Assembly: GCF_900142575.1 (NCBI RefSeq)
Contig: NZ_FRBI01000008.1
Coordinates: forward strand, 186,001 to 250,000
DNA: 64,000 bases
Reading direction: 5' to 3'
Origin: Actinacidiphila paucisporea
GTDB lineage: Bacteria > Actinomycetota > Actinomycetes > Streptomycetales > Streptomycetaceae
Part shown: in pieces, positions 8,660 through 18,235 of the stretch
Numbering within the stretch: position 1 is the stretch's first letter
Layout: the number at the start of each line of letters is the position of its first letter
Position numbers and translations under genes: made by a program
Notes under the pieces: model-generated
The model's database searches: none
Seen by the model: the letters and a program-made list of their open reading frames with translations, nothing else
Told to the model about the DNA's origin: nothing

Positions 8660-9543
8660 CGGGGACCGGGCAGCGGGTGCGCACCCGGCACAGATTCGGG
8701 GTGGCCGGGCCGGAGGCGGCCGGCGTGGACCGGAGGGCCGGCGAACCCGGCGCGCGCGGCGCCGCGGCGCTGGCCGGACGGGTGGGCCGGTGGACCGCGG
8801 TGTGGTATCTCTTCGCGGTGCTGCTGGTGCTGCTCGCCTGGGAGATCGCGATCGTGGTGGGCGGCACCCCCGACTACCTGCTGCCGACCCCCACGCAGGT
8901 GGCGAAGGCCTTCGACACCTACCACCAACCACTGCTGCACCACAGCTGGTTCACGCTCAAGGAGATCCTGCTCGGCTTCGCCGTCGCGGTGGCCGCCGGC
9001 ATGCTGATCGCCGTCCCGATCGCCTTCTCCAGGACGGTCGAGCGGGTCGCGTACCCGCTGATCGTGATGACCCAGGCGGTGCCGAAGGTCGCGCTCGGGC
9101 CGCTGTTCATCGTGTGGTTCGGCTTCGGCCTGGAGACCGACGTCATCATCGCGGTGTCGGTGGCGATCTTCCCGGTCATCGTCAACACCGCGCTGGGCCT
9201 GACGTCCATCGATCCCGACCTGGTGCGGCTCGGCCGCTCCATGGGCGGCTCCAGGATGCGGCTGTTCTGGCTGGTGCGGCTGCCGACCGCGCTGCCGAGC
9301 ATCTTCGCCGGCCTGAAGGTCGCGGTCACCTTCGCCGTGATCGGCGCGGTCGTCGGCGAGTTCATCGTCGGCGGGTCGGGCCTGGGCTACCTGACGCTGT
9401 CGGCCAGCGGCAACCAGAACGTGCCGCTGCTGTTCGCCTCCGTCATCGCGCTCGCCCTCATCGGCGTGCTGTTCTACGCGGCCATCGACCTCGCGGAACG
9501 GGTCGTGCTGCGGCACCACCCGCAGTCCGGGAACCGTGGATGA
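8656..9543 (+). CDS. ABC transporter permease, NitT/TauT type
   Basis: A 295-residue membrane subunit. It has a polar, Arg-rich N-terminus of about 45 residues and then roughly six transmembrane segments. The coupling EAA-like loop reads LGRSMGGSRMRLFWLVRLPTALPSIFAGL, and LLPTPTQVAKAF near the first periplasmic loop is typical of SsuC/TauC proteins. It overlaps both neighbours by four bases, so ATPase, permease and the next small gene are translated as a coupled set. Confidence 0.92.
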   Translation: MTGTGQRVRTRHRFGVAGPEAAGVDRRAGEPGARGAAALAGRVGRWTAVWYLFAVLLVLLAWEIAIVVGGTPDYLLPTPTQVAKAFDTYHQPLLHHSWFTLKEILLGFAVAVAAGMLIAVPIAFSRTVERVAYPLIVMTQAVPKVALGPLFIVWFGFGLETDVIIAVSVAIFPVIVNTALGLTSIDPDLVRLGRSMGGSRMRLFWLVRLPTALPSIFAGLKVAVTFAVIGAVVGEFIVGGSGLGYLTLSASGNQNVPLLFASVIALALIGVLFYAAIDLAERVVLRHHPQSGNRG

Positions 9544-9866
9544 CCACCGACACCGAGGCCCTGCTGGCCGCGCTGGCCGCGGCACCCCGGCAGGCGCTGC
9601 CCGCCACGCGGCTGGCGGCACTGGTACGGGCGGCCGGCGTCGACGCCGGCCGCTTCGCCGGTGCGCTGGCCGCGCTGGCGGACGGCGGACGGGTCGCCGT
9701 ACTGGACCCGCCGCCGCCCGACCGGCATCTGGCCGACACCGACCTGCGGGTGGTCGCCGCGGTCGCCGGGCCGGCCGGTGACGACCCGGCGGACGCGTAC
9801 CGGCGGGCCCGGCAGGCATGGGAGGAGATCCTGCGGGGCCTCCTGGCCGCCCACCGCTGCCAGTAG
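9540..9866 (+). CDS. Small hypothetical protein with a winged-helix-like region
   Basis: A 108-residue protein whose ATG overlaps the permease stop (ATGA). Coding is supported by this coupling and by its strict position inside the operon. Residues about 5-50 read like a short winged helix (LLAALAAAPRQALPATRLAA, then an AALADGGRVAVLD wing), and the C-terminus is helical (DPADAYRRARQAWEEILRGL). I do not recognise a family. It could be a regulatory or adaptor protein specific to the transporter or hydantoinase. Confidence 0.6.
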   Translation: MTTDTEALLAALAAAPRQALPATRLAALVRAAGVDAGRFAGALAALADGGRVAVLDPPPPDRHLADTDLRVVAAVAGPAGDDPADAYRRARQAWEEILRGLLAAHRCQ

Positions 9867-9925
9867 GCCGCGCACTCCCGCCGCACCACCGCGTACCACC
9901 CCGTACCGACGAGGAGCGAGACACC

Positions 9926-11989
9926 ATGGCACTGCGTGCAGCCGTCGACATCGGAGGCACCTTCACCGACGTCGTCACGTACGACGACCTCACCGGTCAG
10001 CTGCTGCTGGGCAAGTCGCTCAGCACGCCGCAGGACATGATCCAGGGCGTCTTCGACGGGCTGGCCGCGGCCGGGACGGCGCTGGACGAGCTGGCGTTCG
10101 TCATCCACGGCAGCACCGTCGTGGTCAACTCGCTCATCGAGCGCAAGGGCGCCCGCACCGCCCTGGTGACCACGGCCGGCTTCCGGGACGTCTACGAGAT
10201 CGGCCGGATCAACCGGCCGGACGCGTTCAACCTCGCCTTCACCCGGCACGAGCCGCTGGTACCCCGCGAGTTGATCCACGAGGTGGCGGAACGGCTCGGC
10301 GCCGACGGCCGGGTGAGCACCCCGCTGGACGAGGACCAGGCCAGGAAGGTCGCCCGCCGGCTGGCCGCCCAGGGCGTCGAGGCGGTCGCGGTGACCTTCC
10401 TGCACGCCTACCGCAACCCCGCGCACGAGATCGCGATGGGCGAGATCCTGCGCGAGGAGCTGCCCGGCGCCTACGTCTGCCTGTCGCACGAGATCAGCCG
10501 GGAATACCGGGAGTTCGAGCGGACCTCGACGGCCGCGGCGAACGCCTTCGTCGGGCCGCTGGTCAGCGACTACCTGCGGCGGCTCGACCAGCGCCTCACC
10601 GAGGGCGGTTCCGCGGCGCCGCTGGCGGTCATGCAGTCCAACGGCGGGGTGTGCGACGTGGCCACCGCCTCGTCGAGTTGCGTCCAGATGCTGGAGTCGG
10701 GACCGGCCGGCGGGGTGGTGGGCACCATCGCGCTGTGCGAGGCGCTCGGCTACCGGGAGGCCATCGCCTTCGACATGGGCGGCACCACCGCCAAGACCGC
10801 CGTCATCCGCGACCTGACCTTCCCGCTCGCCAGCGACTACTTCCTCGGCGGCTACCGCACCGGACTGCCGATCCGCATCCCGTGCCTGGACATCGTCGAG
10901 GTCGGTACCGGTGGCGGCAGCATCGCCTGGCTGGACGAGGCCCGCGGCATCCACGTCGGCCCGCGCAGCGCGGGTGCCGACCCGGGCCCGGCGAGCTACG
11001 GCCGCGGCGGCACCCAGGCCACCATCACCGACGCGGCGGTCGTCCTCGGCCATCTGCCGGCGGGCGGCCGGCTGGCCGGCGGCCTGCGACTCGACGGCGA
11101 CGCCGCCCACCGGGCGGTCGGCGCCCTCGCGGCCGAGCTGTCGCTGGGCCCCACCGCCACCGCGGCCGGCGTGATCGCGATCGGCGCCGCCGCCATGGCC
11201 AACTCGGTGCGCGCGGTCACCACGGAAAGAGGCCTGGACCCACGGGACTTCGCGCTGTTCGCCTACGGCGGCAACGGGCCGCTGCACATCTCGCTGGTGG
11301 CCCGCGAGCTGGCGATACGCAAGGTCGTCGTGCCGCCCTTCCCCGCCGTCTTCGCCGCGCTCGGCATGCTGATGGCCGACGTCCGCAGGGACATCGTGCA
11401 GACCGGGGTGCGCACCCTGGGCACCGAGGAGCACATCGACGCCGACACCGCCGACTCGCTCGAAGCGTCCTTCCAGGAGCTGGAGCGCGAGTGCGCGCAG
11501 GCGCTGCGGGACGGCGCGGTCCGCTTCGAGGGCCTGGAATTCCAGCGCGCCGCCGACATGCGCTACGTCGGCCAGGAGCACACCGTGACCGTCCAGGTGC
11601 CCGGCGAGCCGGGCGCCGCCGCGCTCAAGCGGGCCTTCGACGTCACCCACGGGCAGCGCTACGGCCACAGCGCGCCCGAGGAGCGCGCGCAGATCGTCAG
11701 CCTGCGGGTCTCGGCGGTCGGCACCCTCGGCAAGCCCGACCTGCCCAAGATCGCCCGCGGGCGGCAGGAGCCGCCGGCCGGCGCCAGGACCGGCGGCCGC
11801 GACATCGTCTTCACCCCCGCGCAGGGGCCCGTCCCCTCCGCGGTCTACGCCCGCGAGGCGCTGCTCGCGGGCAACAGGATCGCCGGCCCCGCCGTCGTGG
11901 AGGAGCCCACCGCCACGACGCTGCTGCGGCCCGGCGACACCCTCGAGGTCGACGCGTTCGGCAACCTCCTCCTGACGATCGGACAGTGA
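9926..11989 (+). CDS. Hydantoinase/oxoprolinase subunit A (HyuA-type, ATP-dependent)
   Basis: The ATP-binding subunit (687 aa) of the hydantoinase/5-oxoprolinase/caprolactamase/acetone-carboxylase family, which couples ATP hydrolysis to opening an amide or carboxylating a substrate. The ATG at 9926 follows GAGGAG. The N-terminus has the acetate-kinase-like phosphate loop AAVDIGGTFTDVVTYDD, a second nucleotide segment is IAFDMGGTTAKTAVI, and EVGTGGGSIAWLD and ADPGPASYGRGG are family signatures. The start codon of subunit B overlaps the stop. The substrate may be a hydantoin, lactam or oxoproline-like ring; this cannot be separated from sequence. Confidence 0.9.
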   Translation: MALRAAVDIGGTFTDVVTYDDLTGQLLLGKSLSTPQDMIQGVFDGLAAAGTALDELAFVIHGSTVVVNSLIERKGARTALVTTAGFRDVYEIGRINRPDAFNLAFTRHEPLVPRELIHEVAERLGADGRVSTPLDEDQARKVARRLAAQGVEAVAVTFLHAYRNPAHEIAMGEILREELPGAYVCLSHEISREYREFERTSTAAANAFVGPLVSDYLRRLDQRLTEGGSAAPLAVMQSNGGVCDVATASSSCVQMLESGPAGGVVGTIALCEALGYREAIAFDMGGTTAKTAVIRDLTFPLASDYFLGGYRTGLPIRIPCLDIVEVGTGGGSIAWLDEARGIHVGPRSAGADPGPASYGRGGTQATITDAAVVLGHLPAGGRLAGGLRLDGDAAHRAVGALAAELSLGPTATAAGVIAIGAAAMANSVRAVTTERGLDPRDFALFAYGGNGPLHISLVARELAIRKVVVPPFPAVFAALGMLMADVRRDIVQTGVRTLGTEEHIDADTADSLEASFQELERECAQALRDGAVRFEGLEFQRAADMRYVGQEHTVTVQVPGEPGAAALKRAFDVTHGQRYGHSAPEERAQIVSLRVSAVGTLGKPDLPKIARGRQEPPAGARTGGRDIVFTPAQGPVPSAVYAREALLAGNRIAGPAVVEEPTATTLLRPGDTLEVDAFGNLLLTIGQ

Positions 11990-13788
11990 GCACCGCCATG
12001 GACGACACCACCGTGCCCGCGGCCGCCGCCCCGCAGGACGCCGCAGCCCCGGATCCCGCCGCCGCCCCCGACCCGATCACCGCGGAGATCATCCGCGCCT
12101 CGCTGGTCTCGATCACCGACGAGATGAAGACCAACCTGATGAGGACGGCCTACAACCTCATCATCTACGAGGCCCAGGACTTCACGGTCGGCCTGTTCGA
12201 CGCGAACGGCGACACCATCTCGGTCGGCCTCGGCCTGCCGATGTTCGTCGGCGGCCTGTCCGACGCGATCAAGGCCAAGATCGCCTTCTACGGGCCCGGC
12301 GGCATCAAGCCCGGCGACATCCTGCTGACCAACGACGCCTACATCATGGGCAGTCACCTCAACCACATGATCTTCACCCTGCCCGTCTTCCACGAGGGCC
12401 GGCTGGTCGCCTTCGCCGCGTCGATGGCGCACTGGCTCGACGTGGGCGGGCTGCTCGGCGGCACCACCACGGACATCTTCGCCGAGGGACTGCAGATCCC
12501 GATCGTGAAGCTGTTCAAGGAGGGCGTCCAGGACGACGAGCTGACCCGGCTGATCGCCACCAACGTCCGCTTCCCGGACCTGGCGATGGGCGACCTGCGC
12601 GCCCAGGTCGCGGCCATCCGCACCGGCGAGACCCGGATGCGGACCCTGCTGGAGCGCTACGGCGCCGGCACCGTGCAGGCGGGGGTCACCGGACTGTTCG
12701 ACCACAGCGAGGAGTTGGCGCGGCAGGCCGTCCGCGACATCCCGGACGGCGACTACCGGGCCGAGGCCTTCATGGACGACGACGGGGTGCACACCGGCAC
12801 GCCGGTGCCGATCAGGGTCCGGGTGGTGGTCGAGGGCGACACCATGACCATCGACCTGAGCGAGATGAGCCCGCAGGTCGCCGGCTACTTCAACTCGGGC
12901 GCGACCGCCGGGCGTTCGGCCGCCCAGGTGGCCTTCACCTGCCTGACCTCGCCCGGCCGGCGGCCCATCAACTCCGGCTCGGTGCGCCCGCTGAAGGTGC
13001 TGCTGCCGCCCGGCACGGTGGTCAGCGCCACCAAGCCGGCCGCGATGCGCTGGTGGATGACCTATCCGATGACGGTGGTGGACTGCGTCTTCCGGGCGCT
13101 GGCCGAGGTGCTGCCCGACGCAGTCATCGCCGGCCACTACGCCGACCTCGGCATGACGCACAGCTACGGTGTCGACGACCGCACCGGGCAGTTCTTCCAG
13201 TTCTTCGGCGGCCCGCAGGGCGGCGGTTGGGGCGCCACCTCGCGCGCCGACGGGCAGAGCGCCACCATCTGCATCAACGACGGCGACACCCACAACGCCC
13301 CCGCCGAGGTCATCGAGGCCAAATACCCGATGGTGACCGTCGAGGAGTACGCCCTGCGCGAGGACTCCGGCGGCGCCGGCCGCAACCGCGGCGGCCTCGG
13401 CACCCGGATCCGGGTGCGGATGAACACCTCCGCACGGCTGGACTCGTGGATCGAGCGGACCTCCTGCGCCCCCTGGGGCCTGGCCGGGGGCCGGGACGCG
13501 CTCGCGAACCGGATCTCCGTGGAGCGGGCCGACGGCGAAGTCGTCGACTTCCGCAACGGCAAGGTCGGCACCCGGCTGTCGGCCGGCGACTGCCATGTGG
13601 TGGAGCTGGGCGGGGGTGGCGGCTACGGGGATCCGTACGAGCGCCCGGCGGCACGCGTGCTGGCCGACGTGCGGGCCGGCTACGTCTCGCCCGCGGCCGC
13701 CAGGGACTCCTACGGTGTGGTCGTGGTCGCAGACGGCGAGGCCTTCCGGCTGGACGAGGCGGCCACCGCCCGGCTGCGGGAGGCCTGA
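11986..13788 (+). CDS. Hydantoinase/oxoprolinase subunit B (HyuB-type)
   Basis: The partner subunit, 600 residues from the GTG at 11986, which overlaps the subunit A stop (GTGA); an ATG four codons later (11998) is an equally possible start. After an Ala/Pro-rich leader of about 30 residues the family begins at DPITAEIIRASLVSITDEMK, then LIIYEAQDFTVGLFDANGDT and LLTNDAYIMGSHLNHM, where Asp and His ligate metal in related enzymes. The C-terminus has the usual glycine-rich GGGGGYGDPYERP motif. It forms the catalytic complex with the preceding subunit. The N-terminal Ala/Pro stretch is not part of the common family fold. Confidence 0.9.
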   Translation: MSTAMDDTTVPAAAAPQDAAAPDPAAAPDPITAEIIRASLVSITDEMKTNLMRTAYNLIIYEAQDFTVGLFDANGDTISVGLGLPMFVGGLSDAIKAKIAFYGPGGIKPGDILLTNDAYIMGSHLNHMIFTLPVFHEGRLVAFAASMAHWLDVGGLLGGTTTDIFAEGLQIPIVKLFKEGVQDDELTRLIATNVRFPDLAMGDLRAQVAAIRTGETRMRTLLERYGAGTVQAGVTGLFDHSEELARQAVRDIPDGDYRAEAFMDDDGVHTGTPVPIRVRVVVEGDTMTIDLSEMSPQVAGYFNSGATAGRSAAQVAFTCLTSPGRRPINSGSVRPLKVLLPPGTVVSATKPAAMRWWMTYPMTVVDCVFRALAEVLPDAVIAGHYADLGMTHSYGVDDRTGQFFQFFGGPQGGGWGATSRADGQSATICINDGDTHNAPAEVIEAKYPMVTVEEYALREDSGGAGRNRGGLGTRIRVRMNTSARLDSWIERTSCAPWGLAGGRDALANRISVERADGEVVDFRNGKVGTRLSAGDCHVVELGGGGGYGDPYERPAARVLADVRAGYVSPAAARDSYGVVVVADGEAFRLDEAATARLREA

Positions 13789-13822
13789 ACGGCGCACGGG
13801 CGCCGGTCGTTGACCCGCAAGC

Positions 13823-13874
13823 CTGTACACAATTTCCGAGAAGATGTACGTTACGATCTCCGTAGTGAATACAG
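13823..13874. promoter_or_regulatory. Candidate GntR-type operator pair before the alpha/beta hydrolase
   Basis: CTGTACACAA (13823-13832; TTGTGTACAG on the other strand) fits TTGTNNACAA with one mismatch. A weaker site, GTGAATACAG (13865-13874), has its centre 42 bp away, four helical turns. Both lie between the HyuB stop and the hydrolase start, suggesting a separate promoter under the same regulator. The second site is tentative. Confidence 0.5.
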
Positions 13875-13927
13875 ATCAGACCGGCGGCCGCCACGGCTCC
13901 GGCAGCTCGCTGGCAAGGAGGCCGCAG

Positions 13928-14719
13928 ATGCGCCGCGCGTACGCCGATGTTCCGGCGGGCCAGATCCACTACGTGGAGGAGGGCGAGGGCAAACCGGTGC
14001 TGCTGCTGCACCAGTCGCCCCGCTCCTGGACGGAATTCCGCGAGGTGCTGCCGCTACTCGGGCGCACCCACCGCGCGATAGCCATGGACACCCTCGGCTA
14101 CGGCGCCTCCTCCGCCCCTCTGCCCCCCGCCGGCGGGCCGCCGGGGGAGTCCGTCGAGGCGTACGCCGACGGCGTCGTCCAGCTGTTCGACGCCCTCGGC
14201 ATCGAACGGGCCGCCCTGGTCGGCCACCACACCGGCGGGGTCATCGCGGTCGAGGTCGCCGCCGTCCACCCGGACCGGGTGGAGAAGATCGTGCTGTCGT
14301 GCACCCCGCTGGTCGACGCCGAGGGCCGCACCCAGCGCCCCCGGGTCGACCACGCCGAGGTCCACGAGGACGGCGACCACCTGCTCGAACTGTGGCGCGC
14401 CCGCCAGCCGTACTACCCGCCGGGCCGCCCCGACCTGCTCGAAGCCTTCATCGTGGACGCGTTGACGGCCGGTACGCGCCGGCACGAGGGCCACGCGGCC
14501 GTCGCGCGCTACGCGATGGAGACCCGGCTGCCCCGCTTGCGCTGCCCCGTCATGGCGGTCGGCGCCCCCGGTGACGTCGCCTACCGCGACCTGCCCCGCT
14601 GGGCCGCCGCGGTGCCCGGCATCCGTATCGAGGAGATCAAGGGCGGCATGGTGCCGCTGCCCGACCACCTCCCCGAGGAATTCACCGACGTGGTCCGCGA
14701 CTTCCTGGACGCGGCATGA
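13928..14719 (+). CDS. Alpha/beta hydrolase with His at the nucleophile position
   Basis: A 263-residue alpha/beta-hydrolase-fold protein. The ATG at 13928 is chosen because AAGGAGG lies six bases before it. The oxyanion region VLLLHQSPRSWTEF and the strand-to-helix turn are intact, but the nucleophile elbow reads G-H-H-T-G (residues 99-103), so His101 occupies the Ser/Asp/Cys position of the usual GxSxG. The acid (VMAVGAPGDVAYRD region) and a late His are not obvious either. It may be a non-hydrolytic member or use another mechanism. Its stop overlaps the start of the flavin/F420 enzyme (ATGA), so the two probably act in succession. Confidence 0.8.
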   Translation: MRRAYADVPAGQIHYVEEGEGKPVLLLHQSPRSWTEFREVLPLLGRTHRAIAMDTLGYGASSAPLPPAGGPPGESVEAYADGVVQLFDALGIERAALVGHHTGGVIAVEVAAVHPDRVEKIVLSCTPLVDAEGRTQRPRVDHAEVHEDGDHLLELWRARQPYYPPGRPDLLEAFIVDALTAGTRRHEGHAAVARYAMETRLPRLRCPVMAVGAPGDVAYRDLPRWAAAVPGIRIEEIKGGMVPLPDHLPEEFTDVVRDFLDAA

Positions 14720-15750
14720 GCGCCCCCCGGTTCGGCCTGCGCCTGCCGCCGTGCGCGCCCGCCCGCGAGGTCGCCGACTTCGCCCGGCGGGCCGAGGCGG
14801 AAGGCCTCGACACGGTGTGGATCCCCGACTCGCAGTTCCTGTGGCACGACGTGTGGACCACCGCGGCCCTGGTCGCCGACCGCACCGAGCACATCGGCAT
14901 CGGCGTGGCGGTCACCAACTTCGAGACCCGCCACATCGCGGTCACCGCCAACGCCGTCGCCTCCGTCGACGACATCTCCGGCGGCCGGGTCAAGGTCGCC
15001 TTCGGCACCGGCGACAGCTCGGTGAAGACCATCGGCAAGCGGCCCACCCCGCTGCACCGGATGCGCGACAACATCGCGCTGCTGCGCCGGCTGCTGCGCG
15101 GCGAGGAGGCCTGCTGGCCGGGCCCGTACGGCGAGCGGCCGATGCGGCTGCGCCGGCACGCGAGCCGCGAGGTGCCGGTCTACATGGCGGCCAGCGGGCC
15201 CAAGGCGCTCGCGCTCGCCGGCGAGGTCGCCGACGGCGTGATCCTCGCCGCCGGCACCGCGCCGCCCCTGGTCGAACGCGGCACCGGCTTCATCCGCGCC
15301 GGGGCCGAGCGCGCCGGCCGCACCCTGGCCGACCTCGACGTCGTGCTGGCCGCGCACACCCTGGTCACCCAGGACGAGGCCGACGCGGTCCGCCAGGTCA
15401 AGCCGCTGTGCCTGGCCATGGCCCAACTCGGCGCGGGCGCCGCGCTGCGCGCGGTCGGCATCGACATCGAGGTGCCGGACGTGGTCGAGGGCGTCTACCC
15501 CGACATCACCCACGCCGAGAGCTGGGACCTCGCCGTCAGCATCGCCGACCGCTACATCGGCGACGACGACGCCGAGCGCTTCGCGACCCACCTGACGCTG
15601 GCCGGCACCCCCGGCCAGCTGGGCAAGCGCGTCGACGGCGCCATCGGCGCCGGCATCGAGTCCTTCTACCTGCTCGGGGCGTCCTCCTACCAGTTGCCGC
15701 ACAACCAGCTCGACGCGTTCGCGTCGACCTTCGCCCGGCACAACCGATAG
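14716..15750 (+). CDS. LLM-class (bacterial luciferase-like) flavin- or F420-dependent oxidoreductase
   Basis: A 344-residue TIM-barrel enzyme of the luciferase-like monooxygenase superfamily. Typical elements are the first strand FGLRLPPCAPAREVADFARR, EAEGLDTVWIPDSQFLWHD, TEHIGIGVAVTNFETRH, the phosphate-binding GRVKVAFGTGDSSVKTIG, and VPVYMAASGPKALALAGEVA. The last two resemble F420-dependent Mer/Fgd-like members as well as FMN monooxygenases, so the cofactor is open. Translationally coupled to the hydrolase gene. In a degradation pathway it could oxidatively open or hydroxylate a ring; RutA of the uracil pathway belongs to the same superfamily, but the other Rut genes are not here. Confidence 0.85.
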   Translation: MSAPRFGLRLPPCAPAREVADFARRAEAEGLDTVWIPDSQFLWHDVWTTAALVADRTEHIGIGVAVTNFETRHIAVTANAVASVDDISGGRVKVAFGTGDSSVKTIGKRPTPLHRMRDNIALLRRLLRGEEACWPGPYGERPMRLRRHASREVPVYMAASGPKALALAGEVADGVILAAGTAPPLVERGTGFIRAGAERAGRTLADLDVVLAAHTLVTQDEADAVRQVKPLCLAMAQLGAGAALRAVGIDIEVPDVVEGVYPDITHAESWDLAVSIADRYIGDDDAERFATHLTLAGTPGQLGKRVDGAIGAGIESFYLLGASSYQLPHNQLDAFASTFARHNR

Positions 15751-15788
15751 CTGGCCCGCGGTCGGTCCTCCGGCCGCCCGGCCGGACC

Positions 15789-15828
15789 GGTCCGCCGCCG
15801 CACACCACGGGGGGTGCGACGGCGGACC
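15789..15828. terminator. Strong bidirectional terminator hairpin
   Basis: A 15-bp stem with one mismatch: GGTCCGCCGCCGCAC (15789-15803) against GTGCGACGGCGGACC (15814-15828), loop of ten bases. It lies between the convergent luciferase-like and phosphoketolase genes. Confidence 0.75.
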
Positions 15829-15847
15829 GCCCCCTTCCCCGGCGCGG

Positions 15848-18235
15848 TCAGTCCTGCCAGGCCCAGTCGGCGACCTCGGGCAGGTCGGTGCCGTGCTCGC
15901 GGATCCAGCCGTGGTGCCGCAGGCGTACCTCCTCCATCCGCTGGCGGACGGCGGCCGCGGTGACGGGCAGGCCGGGAACGCGGTCGATGACGTCCATGAC
16001 CAGGCGGTAGCGGTCGAGGTCGTTGCGCAGGACCATGTCGAAGGGCGTGGTCGTGGTGCCGATCTCCTTGTAGCCGCGCACATGGAGGTTGGCGTGGCCG
16101 GTACGGCGGTAGGCCAGGCGGTGGATGAGCCAGGGGTAGCCGTGGTAGGCGAGGATGACCGGCTTGTCGGGGGTGAACAGGGCGTCGTATTCCGCGTCCG
16201 TCATGCCGTGCGGGTGCGCCCCGTGCGGCATGAGGCGGGCGAGGTCGACGATGTTGACGACGCGGACGCCGAGTTGGGGCAGGTGGTGGCGCAACAGCTG
16301 TGCTGCCGCCAGCACTTCCAGGGTCGGTACGTCGCCGGCGCAGGCCAGGACGACGTCGGGGCCGCGGCGGACGTCCTCGGTGCCGGCCCACTCCCACAGC
16401 CCCGCGCCGCGGGCGCAGTGGGCGCGGGCGGCGTCCATCGACAGCCAGTCGAAGCCGGGCTGCTTGCCGGCGACGACGACGTTGACGTAGTCCCGGGATG
16501 CCAGGACGTGGTCGGCCACGGAGAGCAGGGTGTTGGTGTCCGGCGGGAGGTAGACGCGGACGACTTCGGGGGCCTTGTTGAGCACGTGGTCGATGAAGCC
16601 CGGGTCCTGGTGGGAGAAGCCGTTGTGGTCCTGCCGCCAGACGTGCGACGTCAGCAGGTAGTTCAGCGAGGCGAGCGGGCGGCGCCACGGCAGTTCGCGG
16701 GTGGTGCGCAGCCACTTGACGTGCTGGTTGACCATCGAGTCGACGATGTGGACGAAGGCCTCGTAGCAGGAGAACAGCCCGTGCCTGCCGGTCAGCAGGT
16801 AGCCCTCGAGCCAGCCCTGGCAGGTGTGCTCCGAGAGGATCTCCATCACCCGCCCGTGCCGGTCGAGGTGCTCGTCCACGTCCAGGACCTCGGCCTGCCA
16901 GGCCTTGCCCGTCGCCCCGTAGACGTCCTGCAACCGGTTGGACGCCGTCTCGTCCGGGCCCACCAGCCGGAAATTGCGGCGGTCCGCGGTGTCGGCCATG
17001 ACCCTTTCCAGCAGTGTGCCCAGCACGGCTGTCGGCTCGTGCAGGGTGGCGCCGGGGGTGTCGACGGGCACGGCGAAGTCGTCCAGCGGCGGCAGCGGCA
17101 GCTCGCGCAGCAGCAGCCCGCCGTTGGCGTGCGGGTTCGCGCCCAGCCTGCGGGCCCCGCCGGGGACGCACGCGAGCACCTGCGGGCGGGGGCGGCCATC
17201 GGCGTCGAACAGCTCGGCGGGCCGGTAGGAGTGCAGCCACTCCTCCAGCTGGCGCAGGTGGTCGGGGTTGTCGCGCACCGCGGCGAGCGGCACCTGGTGG
17301 GCCCGCCAGGTGCCCTCGACCGGCAGCCCGTCGACCTCGGCGGGGCCGGTCCAGCCCTTGGGAGTGCGCAGCACGACCACCGGCCAGCGCGGCCGCTCGG
17401 TCGCGCCCTGCTCGCGGGCGGCACGCTGGAAGGCGGCGATACGGTCCAGCGCCGTGTCCATCGCGACGGCCATCGCCCGGTGCACGGCCATCTCGTCGTC
17501 GCCGGTGACGTGGATCGGGTCGTGGCCGTAACCGCGCAGCAGCTCCTCCAGTTCCTGCCGGGGAAGGCGGGCCAGCACGGAGGGGTTGGCGATCTTGTAG
17601 CCGTTCAGGTGCAGGATCGGCAGGACGGCGCCGTCGTGGACCGGGTCGAGGAACTTGTTGGAGTGCCAGGAGGTCGCCAGCGGCCCGGTCTCCGCCTCGC
17701 CGTCGCCGATGACGCAGGCGACCACGAGGCCGGGGTTGTCGAACGCGGCTCCGTAGGCGTGGGAGAGGGCGTACCCCAGCTCGCCGCCCTCGTGGATGGA
17801 GCCGGGCGTCTCGGGTGCCACATGCGAGGGGACCCCGCCGGGGAAGGAGAACTGCCGGAAGAGCCGCGCCATCCCGGCCGCGTCCCTGGTGACCTCGGGG
17901 TACGTCTCGGTGTAGCTGCCCTCGATCCACGAGTTGGCCAGCACGGCGGGGCCGCCGTGGCCGGGCCCCCACACGCAGATCGCGTCCAGGTCGCGGGCCT
18001 GGATCACCCGGTTGAGGTGGGTGTGCACCAGGTTCAGCCCGGGAGAGGTGCCCCAGTGCCCCAGCAGGCGCGGCTTGATGTGCTCCGGCCGCAGCGGCTC
18101 GGTCAGCAGCGGATTGCCCATCAGGTAGATCTGGCCGACCGCGAGGTAGTTCGACGCCCGCCAGTGGGCGTCGAGCGCCCCCAGCTCGTCCTCGGGCAGC
18201 GCCGCGGGCGGGCGGGTGGTGGACGCGTCGGGCAT
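15848..18235 (-). CDS. xfp: Phosphoketolase (xylulose-5-phosphate/fructose-6-phosphate)
   Basis: A thiamine-diphosphate enzyme of 795 residues, the normal length, that splits xylulose-5-P or fructose-6-P with phosphate into acetyl-phosphate and a sugar phosphate. The ATG at 18235 follows GGAGGT by four bases. Signatures are [62 protein letters not shown] and the ThDP-binding [20 protein letters not shown]. The C-terminal domain [20 protein letters not shown] is complete. It provides acetyl-P and could support acetyl-CoA/malonyl-CoA supply for the adjacent polyketide genes, but it is also a common housekeeping gene. Confidence 0.95.
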   Translation of the reverse strand: MPDASTTRPPAALPEDELGALDAHWRASNYLAVGQIYLMGNPLLTEPLRPEHIKPRLLGHWGTSPGLNLVHTHLNRVIQARDLDAICVWGPGHGGPAVLANSWIEGSYTETYPEVTRDAAGMARLFRQFSFPGGVPSHVAPETPGSIHEGGELGYALSHAYGAAFDNPGLVVACVIGDGEAETGPLATSWHSNKFLDPVHDGAVLPILHLNGYKIANPSVLARLPRQELEELLRGYGHDPIHVTGDDEMAVHRAMAVAMDTALDRIAAFQRAAREQGATERPRWPVVVLRTPKGWTGPAEVDGLPVEGTWRAHQVPLAAVRDNPDHLRQLEEWLHSYRPAELFDADGRPRPQVLACVPGGARRLGANPHANGGLLLRELPLPPLDDFAVPVDTPGATLHEPTAVLGTLLERVMADTADRRNFRLVGPDETASNRLQDVYGATGKAWQAEVLDVDEHLDRHGRVMEILSEHTCQGWLEGYLLTGRHGLFSCYEAFVHIVDSMVNQHVKWLRTTRELPWRRPLASLNYLLTSHVWRQDHNGFSHQDPGFIDHVLNKAPEVVRVYLPPDTNTLLSVADHVLASRDYVNVVVAGKQPGFDWLSMDAARAHCARGAGLWEWAGTEDVRRGPDVVLACAGDVPTLEVLAAAQLLRHHLPQLGVRVVNIVDLARLMPHGAHPHGMTDAEYDALFTPDKPVILAYHGYPWLIHRLAYRRTGHANLHVRGYKEIGTTTTPFDMVLRNDLDRYRLVMDVIDRVPGLPVTAAAVRQRMEEVRLRHHGWIREHGTDLPEVADWAWQD

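Noticed and set aside
14716..15750. LLM enzyme plus hydrolase as a uracil (Rut) pathway
   Set aside because: RutB-, RutC- and RutF-like genes are absent, and HyuAB and FAH genes are not part of that pathway.
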